DNA of 64,000 nt from Tenacibaculum pacificus (GCF_027941775.1 NZ_CP115917.1:1898501-1962500); one strand, 5' to 3'; shown: positions 9,990 to 20,031, numbered from the stretch's first letter. Numbers and translations: made by a program. Notes: generated by a model not told the origin, from the sequence alone.

Positions 9990-10123
9990 TTGCAACACCG
10001 TGTATAAAAAATTGCTAATTTAGTTCTTAACCAAAGGCAGTTGCATTTTTATGCACTTTGATTTTCCGTTGGAAAATCCTCGCGCACAAAACCGCAACTT
10101 TCCATAACACAAACACGTTGTAC
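9990..10123 (+). other. attC-like site 10 (type E)
   Basis: R'' TTGCAAC matches GTTGCAA at 9343 (ATTTTGCAAC/GTTGCAAAAC, one mismatch); R' is GTTGTAC at 10117, which opens the 6-kb operon cassette. Confidence 0.75.
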
Positions 10124-10367
10124 ACAATATACCAATCGCATTCTGAACATCAAAAAAACATTGAAGAAAGGGCTTATTTGGAAAGTTTTCGCCAAAAAAG
10201 TTTTCACAACATTCTGAACTGATTTCTCACAAGAGCAAAAAATTACTCTGCGAGATAATTTCTTTGCACTTGCTACTTTTCGTCTTCGAAACAAACAAAA
10301 TAAAGATGTAATTAAAAACACAAAATCAACAACTTAAAAATTATTATTTAGATTTATTGTAAATAAC

Positions 10368-10398
10368 TTGGTCAATCCAAAACACATAGTTATTTTTG
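10368..10398 (+). promoter_or_regulatory. Bacteroidota-type promoter for the siderophore-uptake operon
   Basis: TTGG at 10368-10371, 19 nt, then TATTTTTG at 10391-10398. This fits the TTTG-N19-TAnnTTTG consensus of the group's housekeeping sigma factor and lies 38 nt before the receptor start. The leader from 10124 otherwise holds no gene. The cassette thus seems to carry its own promoter. Confidence 0.6.
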
Positions 10399-10435
10399 TC
10401 GGAAATTTAACTATTCATATTCAGTCTAAATAAAA

Positions 10436-12922
10436 ATGATGAAAAATATTTTATCAACACTAACTTTATTTCTGCTAACTAATTTAGCATTTTCTCAAAA
10501 CGCGACTATAACAGGAACTGTAACTGACAACAATCAAACAGCACTTTTAAGTGTAAACGTTTACTTAAAAAACACAACAAAAGGTACTCAAACTAACGAA
10601 AATGGAGACTTCGAAATCACTAATTTAGAAAACGGAGACTACATCCTTTCAATTTCGTATTTAGGATTCAAAACGAAAGAAATTTCAATTTCAATTTCAA
10701 ATAATCAAAATACAACATTAGAAAATGTAATACTTTACGAAGGAAATGAAATCCTGAGTGAGGTTGTTATTGAAGGAGAACGTCGTAATAAATTTTCAAG
10801 AAAAAAGACAGCTTATGTTTCTAAACTTCCATTAAAAGACATTGATAATCCAACAGTATATAGCACAGTTACTACTGAACTATTAGAATCTCAACTAGCA
10901 ACAAGTTTAGATGACGCAATGAAAAACGCAACAGGAGTAACAAAATTATGGGAATCAACAGGTCGTTCAGCGAGTGAAGGTACAAGTTATTACAGCATTA
11001 GAGGATTTAATGCTCAATCACAATTAATTAATGGAGTTCCTGGTTATTCTAATAGTTCCTTGGATCCATCATATATTGAACGCATTGAAGTTTTAAAAGG
11101 ACCTACAGCAACTTTATTTGGCAGTACGACACCATCATTGGGTGGTTTAATAAACATTGTCACTAAAAAACCATATAAAGGTTTTGGAGGAAGCGTATCA
11201 TATACAGGAGGATCATTTAATACACATAGAGTTTCTGCCGATATCAATACAGCTTTAGGAAAAAGTAAAGCACCATACTTTAGATTAACAAGTTCTTATT
11301 TAACAAAAGACAGCTGGCAAGATGCTGGTTTTAGAAAAACATTTTTTGTTGCGCCTTCAATTTCTTATGAAGTAAACTCACGTTTAAGTATATCTGCTGG
11401 TATTGAATACTCACAAACAGAACAAACAAATCCAGTAATGATGTTCTTGCGCTCTGGATATCCTATGGTATCTAATACTATAGATGAGTTGAATTTGGAT
11501 AATAATTTATCGTTTACTAATAATGATTTATCGTTAAAATCTTCCACTCTTACCACAAGATTGGTTGGAGATTATAAAATTTCAAATACATGGAATTCTC
11601 AAACAATATTTGCTTCGAGTGCTTCTGAAAGCAAAGGATATTATCAATATGTGATAGAAGGTGCTGGATTTGCATTTTTAGCGCATCCAGACCCAAATGT
11701 TCAAGCATTTGCAACACAATTATTGCAACAAGATGTATTAACTAGATTAATAGATAAAAGAGACGACAATCTTAATACCGTAAATTTGCAACAAAATTTT
11801 ATTGGCAATTTTAATTTAGGTGCCATAAAAAACAAAATGGTTATTGGTTTAGATTATTTATCAAAATCACGTACGACTAATAATCAAGCAACAGTACCAT
11901 CTACTGGCTTACCATTTTTTGATGCATTCTTTACACCTCAAGGCATTATAATTCCTACTCCATTTACACCAAATGCTAACTATATTATTACAAGTGAAAA
12001 TTTAGATCCTATTTTCGAACAAATACCCGTTAATAATATAGAAACAAAAAATCAAATATTTGCAACGTATGTTTCAAATGTGATGAAATTTAGTCCAAAA
12101 CTTTCAGTAATGTTAGGGATGCGATTAAATTACTTTGATCAAGAAGGTGTAGCTAGTACAGATTTAGATGATTATACAAAAACAACATTGTCTCCTAATG
12201 CTGGAATTGTGTATCAACCAATTTTAAATAAACTATCCATCTTCGGGAATTACCAAACAGGATACTTAAATGTTAATTCACAAGTTGCTATTGATGGATC
12301 TGTAAAAACTTTCGATCCGGTAAAAACTAAACAATTCGAATTTGGAATAAAATCGAACTTTTTTAAAGGAAGATTAAATGCAGGTATTAGTTATTATGAT
12401 ATTACTGTAAATGACAAACCGGATAGAAATCCATACAATGGACTTGGTGCTGGAATTGTTTTAGAAGAATCAAAAAGTAAAGGGGTAGAGTTAGAAATTA
12501 ATGCACAACCTGTAAATGGATTAAACATACGTGCTTCATATTCTTACAATCACGCTGAAATTACTAAGACTACTTTTGTAGATGAATTAAAAGGAAGAAG
12601 ACCAGCTGAAGCAGGACCTGAAACTATTTATAATTTTTGGGCAGATTACAAATTTCAAGAAAATACAGCGTTAAAAAACTTTGGCCTTGGTTTTGGATTT
12701 GACGGAGTTTCTGAATACTCGCCTAGAAATAATGGTGTTACAGGAAAATTTACCATACCAAGCTATACCATTTTAAATGCCTCTGTTTATTACGATGCAA
12801 AACAATTTAGAATTGGAATAAAAGGAAACAATTTAACTGACGAGACCTATTATAAAGGTTGGGGAACAATAAATCCTCAAGAAACAATTAATTTCTTAGG
12901 AACTGTACAGTATAAATTTTAA
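10436..12922 (+). CDS. TonB-dependent siderophore receptor
   Basis: 828 aa outer-membrane receptor that takes up ferric siderophores, powered by TonB/ExbBD. Order: signal peptide (1-20, ending LAFSQ); a CarboxypepD_reg-like beta-sandwich (about 24-108, ITGTVTDNNQTALLSVNVYL...GDYILSISYLGFKTKEI), usual for Bacteroidota; SEVVIEGER, like a TonB box; plug domain (about 130-240) with YYSIRGFNAQSQLINGVPG and IERIEVLKGPTATLFGS; then the 22-strand barrel ending in an aromatic residue (VQYKF). The length is usual for the FhuE/FoxA-like siderophore class. Genes for two small membrane proteins and a PepSY protein follow in the same direction, the typical iron-uptake arrangement. The substrate cannot be read from the sequence. 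The gene lies inside a single attC-bounded cassette, far larger than normal cassette cargo. Confidence 0.92.
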   Translation: MMKNILSTLTLFLLTNLAFSQNATITGTVTDNNQTALLSVNVYLKNTTKGTQTNENGDFEITNLENGDYILSISYLGFKTKEISISISNNQNTTLENVILYEGNEILSEVVIEGERRNKFSRKKTAYVSKLPLKDIDNPTVYSTVTTELLESQLATSLDDAMKNATGVTKLWESTGRSASEGTSYYSIRGFNAQSQLINGVPGYSNSSLDPSYIERIEVLKGPTATLFGSTTPSLGGLINIVTKKPYKGFGGSVSYTGGSFNTHRVSADINTALGKSKAPYFRLTSSYLTKDSWQDAGFRKTFFVAPSISYEVNSRLSISAGIEYSQTEQTNPVMMFLRSGYPMVSNTIDELNLDNNLSFTNNDLSLKSSTLTTRLVGDYKISNTWNSQTIFASSASESKGYYQYVIEGAGFAFLAHPDPNVQAFATQLLQQDVLTRLIDKRDDNLNTVNLQQNFIGNFNLGAIKNKMVIGLDYLSKSRTTNNQATVPSTGLPFFDAFFTPQGIIIPTPFTPNANYIITSENLDPIFEQIPVNNIETKNQIFATYVSNVMKFSPKLSVMLGMRLNYFDQEGVASTDLDDYTKTTLSPNAGIVYQPILNKLSIFGNYQTGYLNVNSQVAIDGSVKTFDPVKTKQFEFGIKSNFFKGRLNAGISYYDITVNDKPDRNPYNGLGAGIVLEESKSKGVELEINAQPVNGLNIRASYSYNHAEITKTTFVDELKGRRPAEAGPETIYNFWADYKFQENTALKNFGLGFGFDGVSEYSPRNNGVTGKFTIPSYTILNASVYYDAKQFRIGIKGNNLTDETYYKGWGTINPQETINFLGTVQYKF

Positions 12923-12998
12923 ATAAATTTGAGTTAGTTTTTTAAACAACTCTAGGTCATATATATGATTTAGAGTTGTTTTATTTAATATTACCTAA

Positions 12999-13328
12999 AT
13001 GATAACGATTGGTGTTTTATTAATTTTATTAGGAAATATTGTTTTATACAATACTTCAAAAAAAGTTGAATTATATTCTAATACAACTGTAGAAAGATGG
13101 ATTCAGCAACATACTAATTATTCACAAATTATAGGTTGCTTACTTTTAATTTCTGCTCTTCCATTTATATGTTATAGCATCGGAATCACATCAGGACTTA
13201 TATTTTGGCTTGTTACTCTAATGTTATTTTTAAGTTTAGTTGTTGTCATTTCACCTTTAAAGATTGTAAACTACAAGCATCTCGCTATCGTTTTTTTAAT
13301 ACTAATAATTATTGAATATACTTTGTAA
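12999..13328 (+). CDS. Small membrane protein of the iron-uptake operon
   Basis: 109 aa, with three or four hydrophobic segments (MITIGVLLILLGNIVLY; IIGCLLLISALPFICYSIGI; LIFWLVTLMLFLSLVVVI; AIVFLILIIIEYTL). In Proteobacteria, TonB receptor-PepSY operons often carry a small DUF3325-type membrane protein, and this one has the same size, topology and position; assignment to that family is inference. It starts 76 nt after the receptor stop and ends 2 nt before the next gene. Confidence 0.65.
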   Translation: MITIGVLLILLGNIVLYNTSKKVELYSNTTVERWIQQHTNYSQIIGCLLLISALPFICYSIGITSGLIFWLVTLMLFLSLVVVISPLKIVNYKHLAIVFLILIIIEYTL

Positions 13329-13330
13329 AT

Positions 13331-13633
13331 ATGCCCGCAAATAAGAAGTATTTAACAAAATCACCGTGGCAACAGTTTGCTAAAATATCTGCTGGTATTT
13401 TAGGAGGCTATTTGATTTCAGCTTTGATCCATATGTGTTTGCCTTTATGGTTGCCAAATCCAAAAGAAATTTTAATAACATCTATTTTTACATTATTTAT
13501 AGTTTGGTGTGCTTTGCTGATAGTCCCTTTTTTATTTAAAAATGGCTGGAAAGCTTGGTTACTTTATCTTGTAATTATTGCTATACTCTATGGTATTTAT
13601 ATTATTGGTAATCAAAAAAATCCATTTATATAA
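13331..13633 (+). CDS. Small membrane protein of the iron-uptake operon (DUF3649-like?)
   Basis: 100 aa with three membrane segments after a hydrophilic start (MPANKKYLTKSPWQQFAKIS). The pattern (a Q-F-A turn, AGILGGYLISALIHMCLPLWL, then ILITSIFTLFIVWCALLIV) resembles DUF3649 iron-uptake proteins found next to PepSY genes, but I rely on layout only. Its stop codon shares one base with the start of the PepSY gene (13633), so the genes are translationally coupled. Confidence 0.62.
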   Translation: MPANKKYLTKSPWQQFAKISAGILGGYLISALIHMCLPLWLPNPKEILITSIFTLFIVWCALLIVPFLFKNGWKAWLLYLVIIAILYGIYIIGNQKNPFI

Positions 13634-15699
13634 TGAGTAACAGAAATTACAACGTATTTTTTAACATACATACTGTTAGTGGTATTGTAATAAGTGCTGC
13701 TCTATATATTATATTTTTTGCAGGCGCTTTTTCATTGTTTAAAGAAGAAATTGGCATTTGGCAAGAAGGAAAAGCAATAAGTCATACAGAAAGAAAAAAT
13801 ATTGACTATGATCGTATTTTAAAAAATATAGATGAAAAACACGAACTAACAGGACGTGATTTACAAATTAATTTTGGTAAAAACAACGATAAAATTTATG
13901 TGCGTTTAGATGCGAGTAAAGATTCTTTAGCCTCAGAAAAAGCCAAATTGCGTGATTATTTTTCGGTTGATATAAACTCCGAAAAAACAAAAAGCTATGC
14001 CGAAAATTATAGCTTAGGAGAGTTTTTATATCGATTACATTTCTTTGCACAATTACCATATATAGGAATCTATTTGGCTGGTTTTGTATCATTATTTTTC
14101 TTATTCGCCATAGTAACTGGTGTAATTGTACATTGGAAAAAAATTATATCAAATTTCTATTCCTTTAATCCTAAAATTGCTTTAAAACGTGTTTGGACAG
14201 ATGCACATACTGCACTTGGTATTATTGGTTTGCCTTTTCAATTTATGTTTGCAGTAACAGGAGCATATTTTTGTTTAAGTCTTTTGGTATTACTTCCTGC
14301 TAATTTTCTCTATAATGGCGACCAAAACAAATTGATGGAAGATTTACGACCAATCAGTATATCTTCCGATTGGATTGAAAAATCTAATGATGCTATGCCT
14401 AGTTTTAATCAATTTGCAAAACAGACTGCTAAACGATGGGATGATTTTCATTTGACGAGAGGGTTTATTAAAAATTATCGAGGAACCAATATGAAATTTG
14501 TTATTAATGGTGAACTAAAAGAAAGTAAACGTTTTATTGGTGTAGGGAGTATTTCATACGATCCTTATTCTGGAAACATTGAAACTAAAAAAGATCCTAA
14601 TAAATTATCTTATCTAGAAGACTCTCAATTTGTTTTAGGACGTCTTCATTTTGGAGAATCTGGAGGTATTTCGATGAAAATCATCTATTTTATTTTAGCA
14701 TTAATTACATGTTTTGTAATTATTACTGGTGTTTTAATTTATATAGAAGCACGAAATAAAAAAAGCGTGACTTTAAAGCAGCGTTTATATACTGCAAAAG
14801 TTGGTCATATTTATATGGCAATTTGCTTGTCTATGCTTCCAGTTACTGCTCTTTCTTTCTTATTTGTAAAACTCACAAACACTTATTTTAACGACAAACT
14901 AACAGCGATTTATAGTTTTTATTTTATCGTTTGGTTGCTTATTATATTATTTTTTAGATTTAAAAGATATAATTATTATATCAATAAAGTAAGTCTTCTA
15001 TTTGGTGCAATATTTGGTTTTTTAATACCTATTATAAATGGAATTATCTCTGGTAATTGGATTTGGAAAACTTATACCCAAGGGCAGTTTGACATCTTAT
15101 TAATTGATGTGCTTTGGATTGTAATTGCTACTTTTTCTTTACTATTCTACTTAAAAATAAAACCAAAAGTAAAAGAGAAAAGTGCTTTTACTAAAAACCC
15201 AATTGATTATAAAAATATTGAAGCTTTAAAGTTAGATGAAGCTAATAAATTACAAGCAACACCAAAAGAACCAAATTCTATAACTACAAAACAAACAGAT
15301 AAAAACCATATTGAAATGAGAACAAAAATTATTATTCTTTGGCTATTTTTAGGGTTAGGATGGATTGTGCATCACATCTATGGATTATTCAATATCTATT
15401 ATAACGAGACCCTAATTATGGATGGAGCAACAGGAGAAGCACCTTTAATACATCATATTTATAGAATACTTTTTGAAGGCTTATGTTTACTTTTCGCTTT
15501 ACTAACAATAGAGGTTTCTAAACAATGGTTTAAATGGACAGCTTTTATTTGGGCAATAATTGCAGGTTTGTACAATGTATATCATTTTGTGGAAGCGCTA
15601 CTTTTTGAAAGCTCTAATATTTCAGAAATATTTATGCTTTTATTAGTATCGCTAGCAAGTATTTTCTTAGTAAGGAATTTATTCTTGTGGAAAAAGTAA
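13633..15699 (+). CDS. PepSY-associated TM protein (PiuB-like)
   Basis: 688-aa inner-membrane protein. The N-terminus (NVFFNIHTVSGIVISAALY, then FFAGAFSLFKEEI) is the typical first helix of PepSY-TM proteins, with HxxxG. Further helices lie near residues 145-170, 195-225 and 355-375, and periplasmic PepSY-type segments between them include GSISYDPYSGNIE and the conserved LGRLHFGESGG. The C-terminal 300 residues add about eight helices, making the protein longer than the common 400-500-aa form. PiuB-like proteins sit with TonB receptors and are thought to reduce or help release iron from siderophores at the inner membrane. Last gene of the operon. The 235 nt after its stop hold only a 63-codon frame that I do not accept. 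Confidence 0.82.
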   Translation: MSNRNYNVFFNIHTVSGIVISAALYIIFFAGAFSLFKEEIGIWQEGKAISHTERKNIDYDRILKNIDEKHELTGRDLQINFGKNNDKIYVRLDASKDSLASEKAKLRDYFSVDINSEKTKSYAENYSLGEFLYRLHFFAQLPYIGIYLAGFVSLFFLFAIVTGVIVHWKKIISNFYSFNPKIALKRVWTDAHTALGIIGLPFQFMFAVTGAYFCLSLLVLLPANFLYNGDQNKLMEDLRPISISSDWIEKSNDAMPSFNQFAKQTAKRWDDFHLTRGFIKNYRGTNMKFVINGELKESKRFIGVGSISYDPYSGNIETKKDPNKLSYLEDSQFVLGRLHFGESGGISMKIIYFILALITCFVIITGVLIYIEARNKKSVTLKQRLYTAKVGHIYMAICLSMLPVTALSFLFVKLTNTYFNDKLTAIYSFYFIVWLLIILFFRFKRYNYYINKVSLLFGAIFGFLIPIINGIISGNWIWKTYTQGQFDILLIDVLWIVIATFSLLFYLKIKPKVKEKSAFTKNPIDYKNIEALKLDEANKLQATPKEPNSITTKQTDKNHIEMRTKIIILWLFLGLGWIVHHIYGLFNIYYNETLIMDGATGEAPLIHHIYRILFEGLCLLFALLTIEVSKQWFKWTAFIWAIIAGLYNVYHFVEALLFESSNISEIFMLLLVSLASIFLVRNLFLWKK

Positions 15700-15936
15700 T
15701 AATACTTTGGTATCAAATTACCATTCCATACACTTTTACACCAACGCTTCATCCAAGCAAAAAAGAGTATTCCATTACATCGCAGAAGAAACATTTGAGA
15801 AAAAAACTTTTGAATAAGGTTATTGCTTATTTATTAAGGCTATTGACAGTTGAATTTAGGAAAGATTCAAGCCGATAAGCATTTTAAAAATGAATTGGAA
15901 GTGCTGAAGACAAATGCTTGAGAAAGAAATTACTGT

Positions 15937-16133
15937 GTACAACAATGTATATAAAACATAGCTTTTATAAGCTTTTCGAGAGGTTTTTTCTTGTTTATTG
16001 AGTCCGCCAAATTTTTATTTTTGTATATTTAGAAATCAAAAGATAAATAGAAAAAATAAAAATTCGGCTACATGTATAATCCGAAAAATAGTGTGTTTTC
16101 ACACGCTACGTTTCATATACGGAGACGTTGTAA
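15937..16133 (+). other. attC-like site 11 (long singleton type)
   Basis: 197 bp. R'' GTACAAC pairs with the GTTGTAC at 10117 (10 bp: TGTGTACAAC/GTTGTACACA) across a 6-kb cassette; R' is GTTGTAA at 16127. The tip is enlarged by a separate inverted repeat CCGCCAAATTTTTATTTTT/AAAAATAAAAATTCGG. The outer arms are ATGTATATAAAACATAGC and GCTACGTTTCATATAC. Confidence 0.68.
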
Positions 16134-16138
16134 GTAAT

Positions 16139-16687
16139 ATGAAGAAACACTTTTTACTCATATTTTTAATTCTAAATTCTATTGGAATTTTAGCTCAAAA
16201 TGAAAAACTTATTTTGACTGAAAATGAAAACGAATTATGGTTTGAATCGCTGAACGAAACGGAAATACTTACCGAAAAAATTGAATTGATAAATAATCGG
16301 CTGATTCAAGACTTAAATGTTTATATTGAATGGGAATTCCCAGATGGAATGACTATGGAGAGAACACCAAAATTTGATAGTATTCGAAAAATTAGAACTA
16401 AAGGATTCTGTAAACCACTTTATGTTGTTAAATATAAAACTAAACAAATTGTCTTCCAAATTGAGAATCCATTAAATGTAGAATTGACAAGTTCGGTGAC
16501 TGAACTTATTACTAAAGATAATATTTCGAATGTAGAAATCTGGTCTAACGACAAAAGGCAAGTTTTATATGGAACAAGTGCGGATTATGGTATTGTCTTT
16601 TTGGAAACTAAAAAACGAAGAGTATTTAAAGCATTTAAAAAAATGGAATTGACGAATTGGAAGTATGATGAAATTGCGAATTATTGA
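16139..16687 (+). CDS. Secreted hypothetical protein
   Basis: The open frame extends upstream to 15998 through the attC-like site, but ATG 16139, 12 nt after the cassette boundary, begins a signal peptide (MKKHFLLIFLILNSIGILAQ), so the mature gene is 182 aa. The body has paired strand-like segments (IYIEWEFPDGMTMERTPKF) and a lysine/arginine-rich C-terminus. No family recognised. The stop is 22 nt before the next site. Confidence 0.68.
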   Translation: MKKHFLLIFLILNSIGILAQNEKLILTENENELWFESLNETEILTEKIELINNRLIQDLNVYIEWEFPDGMTMERTPKFDSIRKIRTKGFCKPLYVVKYKTKQIVFQIENPLNVELTSSVTELITKDNISNVEIWSNDKRQVLYGTSADYGIVFLETKKRRVFKAFKKMELTNWKYDEIANY

Positions 16688-16709
16688 CAAACAGCACGAA
16701 AAACACTAC

Positions 16710-16842
16710 TTACAACAACATATATAATTTATTACTAGTGCTTAACTACTTACGAAAATCCTTAGGGGATTTTCTATTCCGTTTTTATTTAATATATTTA
16801 GAACTTGAAACACGCAACAAACCATATATAAAAACGTTAGTT
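16710..16842 (+). other. attC-like site 12 (type A)
   Basis: R'' CTTACAAC pairs with GTTGTAAG at 16127; R' is GTTAGTT at 16836. Confidence 0.78.
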
Positions 16843-17282
16843 TTCATTGCTCAGAAAAAATGAGAATATTAAAGAAAAAAGAGAATTATTGAGAATGTTT
16901 TTGAATAATTAAAAATCAATAAATCGTAAATTTTTAAACTCATAAAAAACGCTGTTTTGCATAAATCTAAAAAAAGAATATTTAGAGTTTTAAAGAAAAA
17001 GTTTAGAAAAAAACTAACAAATTGAAAATCTTTAAACTCGTGAAAAATTGCTAGTTTGAGTAAATCCAAAAAAGAATATTTAGAATTTTAAAGAAAAAGT
17101 TTTATGAAATATAACAAATTTTGAATTTTAAACTCGTGAAAAAAACCTGTTTTACGTGAATCTAAAAAAGAATGTTTAGAATTTTAAAGAAAAAATAAAA
17201 CATAAAAAAATCTTGAATTTTAAATTCTTGAAAAACTTAGAAACGCAAAAAAACGTGCTTATAAAAATGTTTCGCAACGAAA
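16843..17282. repeat. Gene-free cassette, family F, ~97-bp tandem units
   Basis: Three units with spacing 98 and 96 bp, judged by GAATATTTAGAGTTTTAAAG at 16976 and its variants at 17074 and 17170. The cassette ends match (GTTAGTTTTC/GAAAAACTAAC). No ORF on +; the minus-strand frames are shadows of the repeat. Confidence 0.68.
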
Positions 17283-17414
17283 AACTAACAACGTATATAA
17301 TTAATTGCTGGTTTTCGCCTACATACGAAAATCCCTTGGGGATTTTCTATTCCGATTTTTTTTACTAAATTTAGTCCCGAATCACGCAACAAATCATATA
17401 CAAATCCGTTGCCA
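17283..17414 (+). other. attC-like site 13 (type A)
   Basis: R'' AACTAAC matches GTTAGTT at 16836; R' is GTTGCCA at 17408. Confidence 0.75.
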
Positions 17415-17428
17415 AACATTTATTGAAA

Positions 17429-18772
17429 TGTAAAATCCTGAAATAGGTTGACTAAAATTTAAACACTTTTAGTTAAACTATGGACACAAAGACAAAACTA
17501 CCCTGCCGAAAAAAGAACTACAATAAAGTAGGTTTTGAACTCAAATTATTCATCATTGACCAAATTCATAATGGACGTATTTCTGTTAATTACGCCGCTA
17601 AAAAATACGATATTTCTAGAGCTACAATTCAGTACTGGATCAAAAAATATAGTACTTTTGAACAAAAAAAATTAAGCGTGAGTAAACAAGATGAAATCAA
17701 AAAACTCAAAGAGAAAATTGAAGAACTAGAATTTGTAAAAGATTTTCAACAAGATATTATCGCTGATATGGAAATCATTACTGGTGTCGATATGTCAAAA
17801 AAGTCATTGCCCAAAACATTAGCAGAAGAGATTCAAAAAAAGAAGCAAAACCGTTTAAAAGAAAATGGTTAATTCAATGTTTTGGGATTAGTAAACAGGC
17901 CTTTTACAAACGATTAAAATCTTATCAAATAAAGCAAAATAACGAACTTATATTAACACAATTAGTCAAACAATGTCGTGATAGAATTGGTCAGAAATTA
18001 GGGGCTAAAAAACTATATCATCAATTAAAAATTGATATCGATAAAAAAGGAATAAAAATAGGGCGAGACAAGTTCTATAATTTCTTAAGAAGCCATAGAT
18101 TACTAGTACCTAGAACAAAAAACTATCATATTACAACGAATTCTAAACATCATTTTTATAAGTATAAAAACCTTGTATCAAACAAAATCCCGACAAGAGC
18201 GGAACAACTTTGGGTAACAGATATTACCTATATAAAAACAGAAAAAGGTCATAATTATTTAGCTTTAGTAACAGATGCATATTCTAAGAAAATAATGGGG
18301 TATAAATTAGACACACATATGAGAACATCGCTTTGTATAGATGCACTCAAAATGGCTATCAAAAATCGAAAATATCCGAATGAAAAACTAATTCATCATT
18401 CAGATAGAGGACTACAATATTGCAATCCGACTTATACCCTATTTGCTGAAAAAAATGGTTTAATTATGAGTATGACTGAAAAATATGATCCATATGAAAA
18501 TGCTATCGCTGAAAGAATTAATAGAACTTTAAAATATGAATATGGTTTGAAACTAACAATTAAAAACACTATTTTAGCAAAGAAAATTACAAAAAGTGCT
18601 ATTAATATTTATAACAACCTTCGTCCACATTTAAGTCTCGATTTAAATACTCCTAAGAAGGTTCATATAAATCAAAATATCGAATATAAATCATATCGAA
18701 GAAATAAAAAAAATCTGGAATTATTAACCTTATAAATTCAAAAAAAAGGTCAACCTATTTCAGGACAATACA
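17429..18772 (+). mobile_element. IS3-family element, copy 3 (recombination junction)
   Basis: 1344 bp, complete. The flanks are AAA on the left and CCG on the right, so no target duplication. The host cassette opens with GTTGCCA but closes with CTACAAC, which do not pair. Left and right flanks therefore come from different cassettes joined by recombination between two IS copies. Confidence 0.92.
17480..18735 (+). CDS. IS3-family transposase OrfAB, copy 3
   Basis: Intact OrfA (130 aa) and OrfB joined at A_AAA_AAG. Identical to copy 1 in protein except OrfA residue 62 (KKLSVSKQ instead of KKLGVSKQ). Confidence 0.92.
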
Positions 18773-18799
18773 CCGAAATAAATCAATGAAATTCGAACT

Positions 18800-19318
18800 A
18801 TGAAAAAAGATTCTTATTCTGGACTTTCTTGGATGACAGAGGAAATAAAAAACGAATCAATTATACGAGATAAAATTGTTGAAAATGAAGATATTGAAAG
18901 TCTTTTTTCTTTAAAAGACAATTCTGACTTTTCAATTGCATTATTTAAAATCCTTCAAAAAAGGAACGAAAAAGAACCTAATTCTTTAAATGAAATTGAA
19001 CTGAATTTATTTTTATGTATGAATTTGGAAAATGCAGGTCAAGCAGATAGTATTTTGTCTTTTTTACAAGAATGGTTTCCTGAACAGAATGAAAAAGTTA
19101 TTAAATCGCTGAATGAAATTGGAGCGTCTAAATCATCTGAAATAATAAAAAAAGCGATTGAATTACTTCCTGAAAATGGTACTTGGTTTTTTGAAAGTTC
19201 AAACGAAGAATCTGAAAGAATAATGAGTGAATTAGATTCTGAATTTTCTAATTATCCAGATGGTCCAATGAGAAATTTATATCGAAAATATGCCGAAAAA
19301 AACAGGAATGAATTATAA
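18800..19318 (+). CDS. DMP19/DUF4375-like protein
   Basis: 172 aa, cytoplasmic, acidic. The segment LNLFLCMNLENAGQADSILS...ALNEIGASKSSEIIKKAIELLP-type text (about residues 75-125) follows the DMP19/DUF4375 pattern (an N-N-GGF/Q-x-F turn, then an aLxxiGA...a.ii.kA helix pair). DMP19 of Neisseria is a DNA mimic that binds a repressor; a similar role here is speculation. The gene survives on the right side of IS copy 3, and the true opening half of its cassette (expected GTTGTAGG) is missing from this locus, so its native upstream sequence is gone. Confidence 0.6.
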   Translation: MKKDSYSGLSWMTEEIKNESIIRDKIVENEDIESLFSLKDNSDFSIALFKILQKRNEKEPNSLNEIELNLFLCMNLENAGQADSILSFLQEWFPEQNEKVIKSLNEIGASKSSEIIKKAIELLPENGTWFFESSNEESERIMSELDSEFSNYPDGPMRNLYRKYAEKNRNEL

Positions 19319-19325
19319 AACCTAC

Positions 19326-19458
19326 CTACAACACCGTATATAATTTATTGCTAGTTCTAGCCTACTTACGAAAATCCTTAGGGGATTTTCTATTCCGCTT
19401 TTATTTACTAAATTAGTTGCTCGAAATACGCAACAAATAATATACAAAAACGTTGGGC
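19326..19458 (+). other. attC-like site 14 (type A)
   Basis: R'' CCTACAAC has no partner at the opening of the present cassette (GTTGCCA at 17408), the mark of an IS-mediated rearrangement. R' is GTTGGGC at 19452, a canonical GTTRRRY. Confidence 0.78.
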
Positions 19459-19476
19459 ACAAGCCGACAAAAAAAA

Positions 19477-20022
19477 ATGCTAGAAAGTATAATATTTATG
19501 ATTTTGTCTTTTATTGGAATAATCAGTTTGATTATTTCAGTAATAATTTTATTAGTTGGATTAATTAAAAAATCAAGAAAAGTAAAAATGACTGGCTTGA
19601 TTTTCTTAATAATTCCGATTTTTTGTTACGGATTAATTCAATTTTGGTATAAAACTGTAATTCCAAATTCTAATGACAGAATATCGAATGATTTTGTCGG
19701 AGTTTATTCAACTCATAAAGTTAAATCAACTAAATTTCTGAAACGAAATGGATTGTATGATAAAGAACGATTTCTAATTTTAAAAGACAACGGAACATAT
19801 GAATTTGATTCAATTCCAGGAGTTGATTTATGGAAAACTGGAAAATGGGAGTCTGGAGGAATTGATGGAGTTTTTAATTTTTACAATAATAAAGGTCATT
19901 TAATTGACAGAGGAATGCCTTTTGGAAGTGGAGATAATTGTGGATTGGAATTTGATTTTTATCCAAATCCAAAAGATTTTAGAAAAAGCGAAAATTTAAC
20001 TTTAAGAAAAAAAACAGATTGA
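19477..20022 (+). CDS. Two-TM membrane protein with C-terminal soluble domain
   Basis: 181 aa from ATG 19477 (the frame is open from the cassette start at 19453, but those codons are the R' core and leader). Two N-terminal membrane segments (IIFMILSFIGIISLIISVII; MTGLIFLIIPIFCYGLIQFW), then a soluble domain with ERFLILKDNGTYEFDS...WKTGKWESGGIDGVFNFYN. This is the strand pattern of small secreted domains that test for a displayed value (as in many Bacteroidota 'lipocalin-like' proteins). No firm family. Confidence 0.62.
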   Translation: MLESIIFMILSFIGIISLIISVIILLVGLIKKSRKVKMTGLIFLIIPIFCYGLIQFWYKTVIPNSNDRISNDFVGVYSTHKVKSTKFLKRNGLYDKERFLILKDNGTYEFDSIPGVDLWKTGKWESGGIDGVFNFYNNKGHLIDRGMPFGSGDNCGLEFDFYPNPKDFRKSENLTLRKKTD

Positions 20023-20031
20023 AAAGCCAGT

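Noticed and set aside
10049..10321. 90-codon minus-strand ORF in the leader of the siderophore operon
   Set aside because: Composition is cysteine/arginine-rich without domain, and it covers half of attC-like site 10.
11044..11556. Minus-strand ORFs inside the TonB receptor gene
   Set aside because: Shadows of a well-supported coding frame.
15687..15878. 63-codon ORF overlapping the end of the PepSY gene
   Set aside because: Overlaps a well-supported gene by 13 nt, has no promoter-like or protein-like features, and lies in the tail before the attC-like site.
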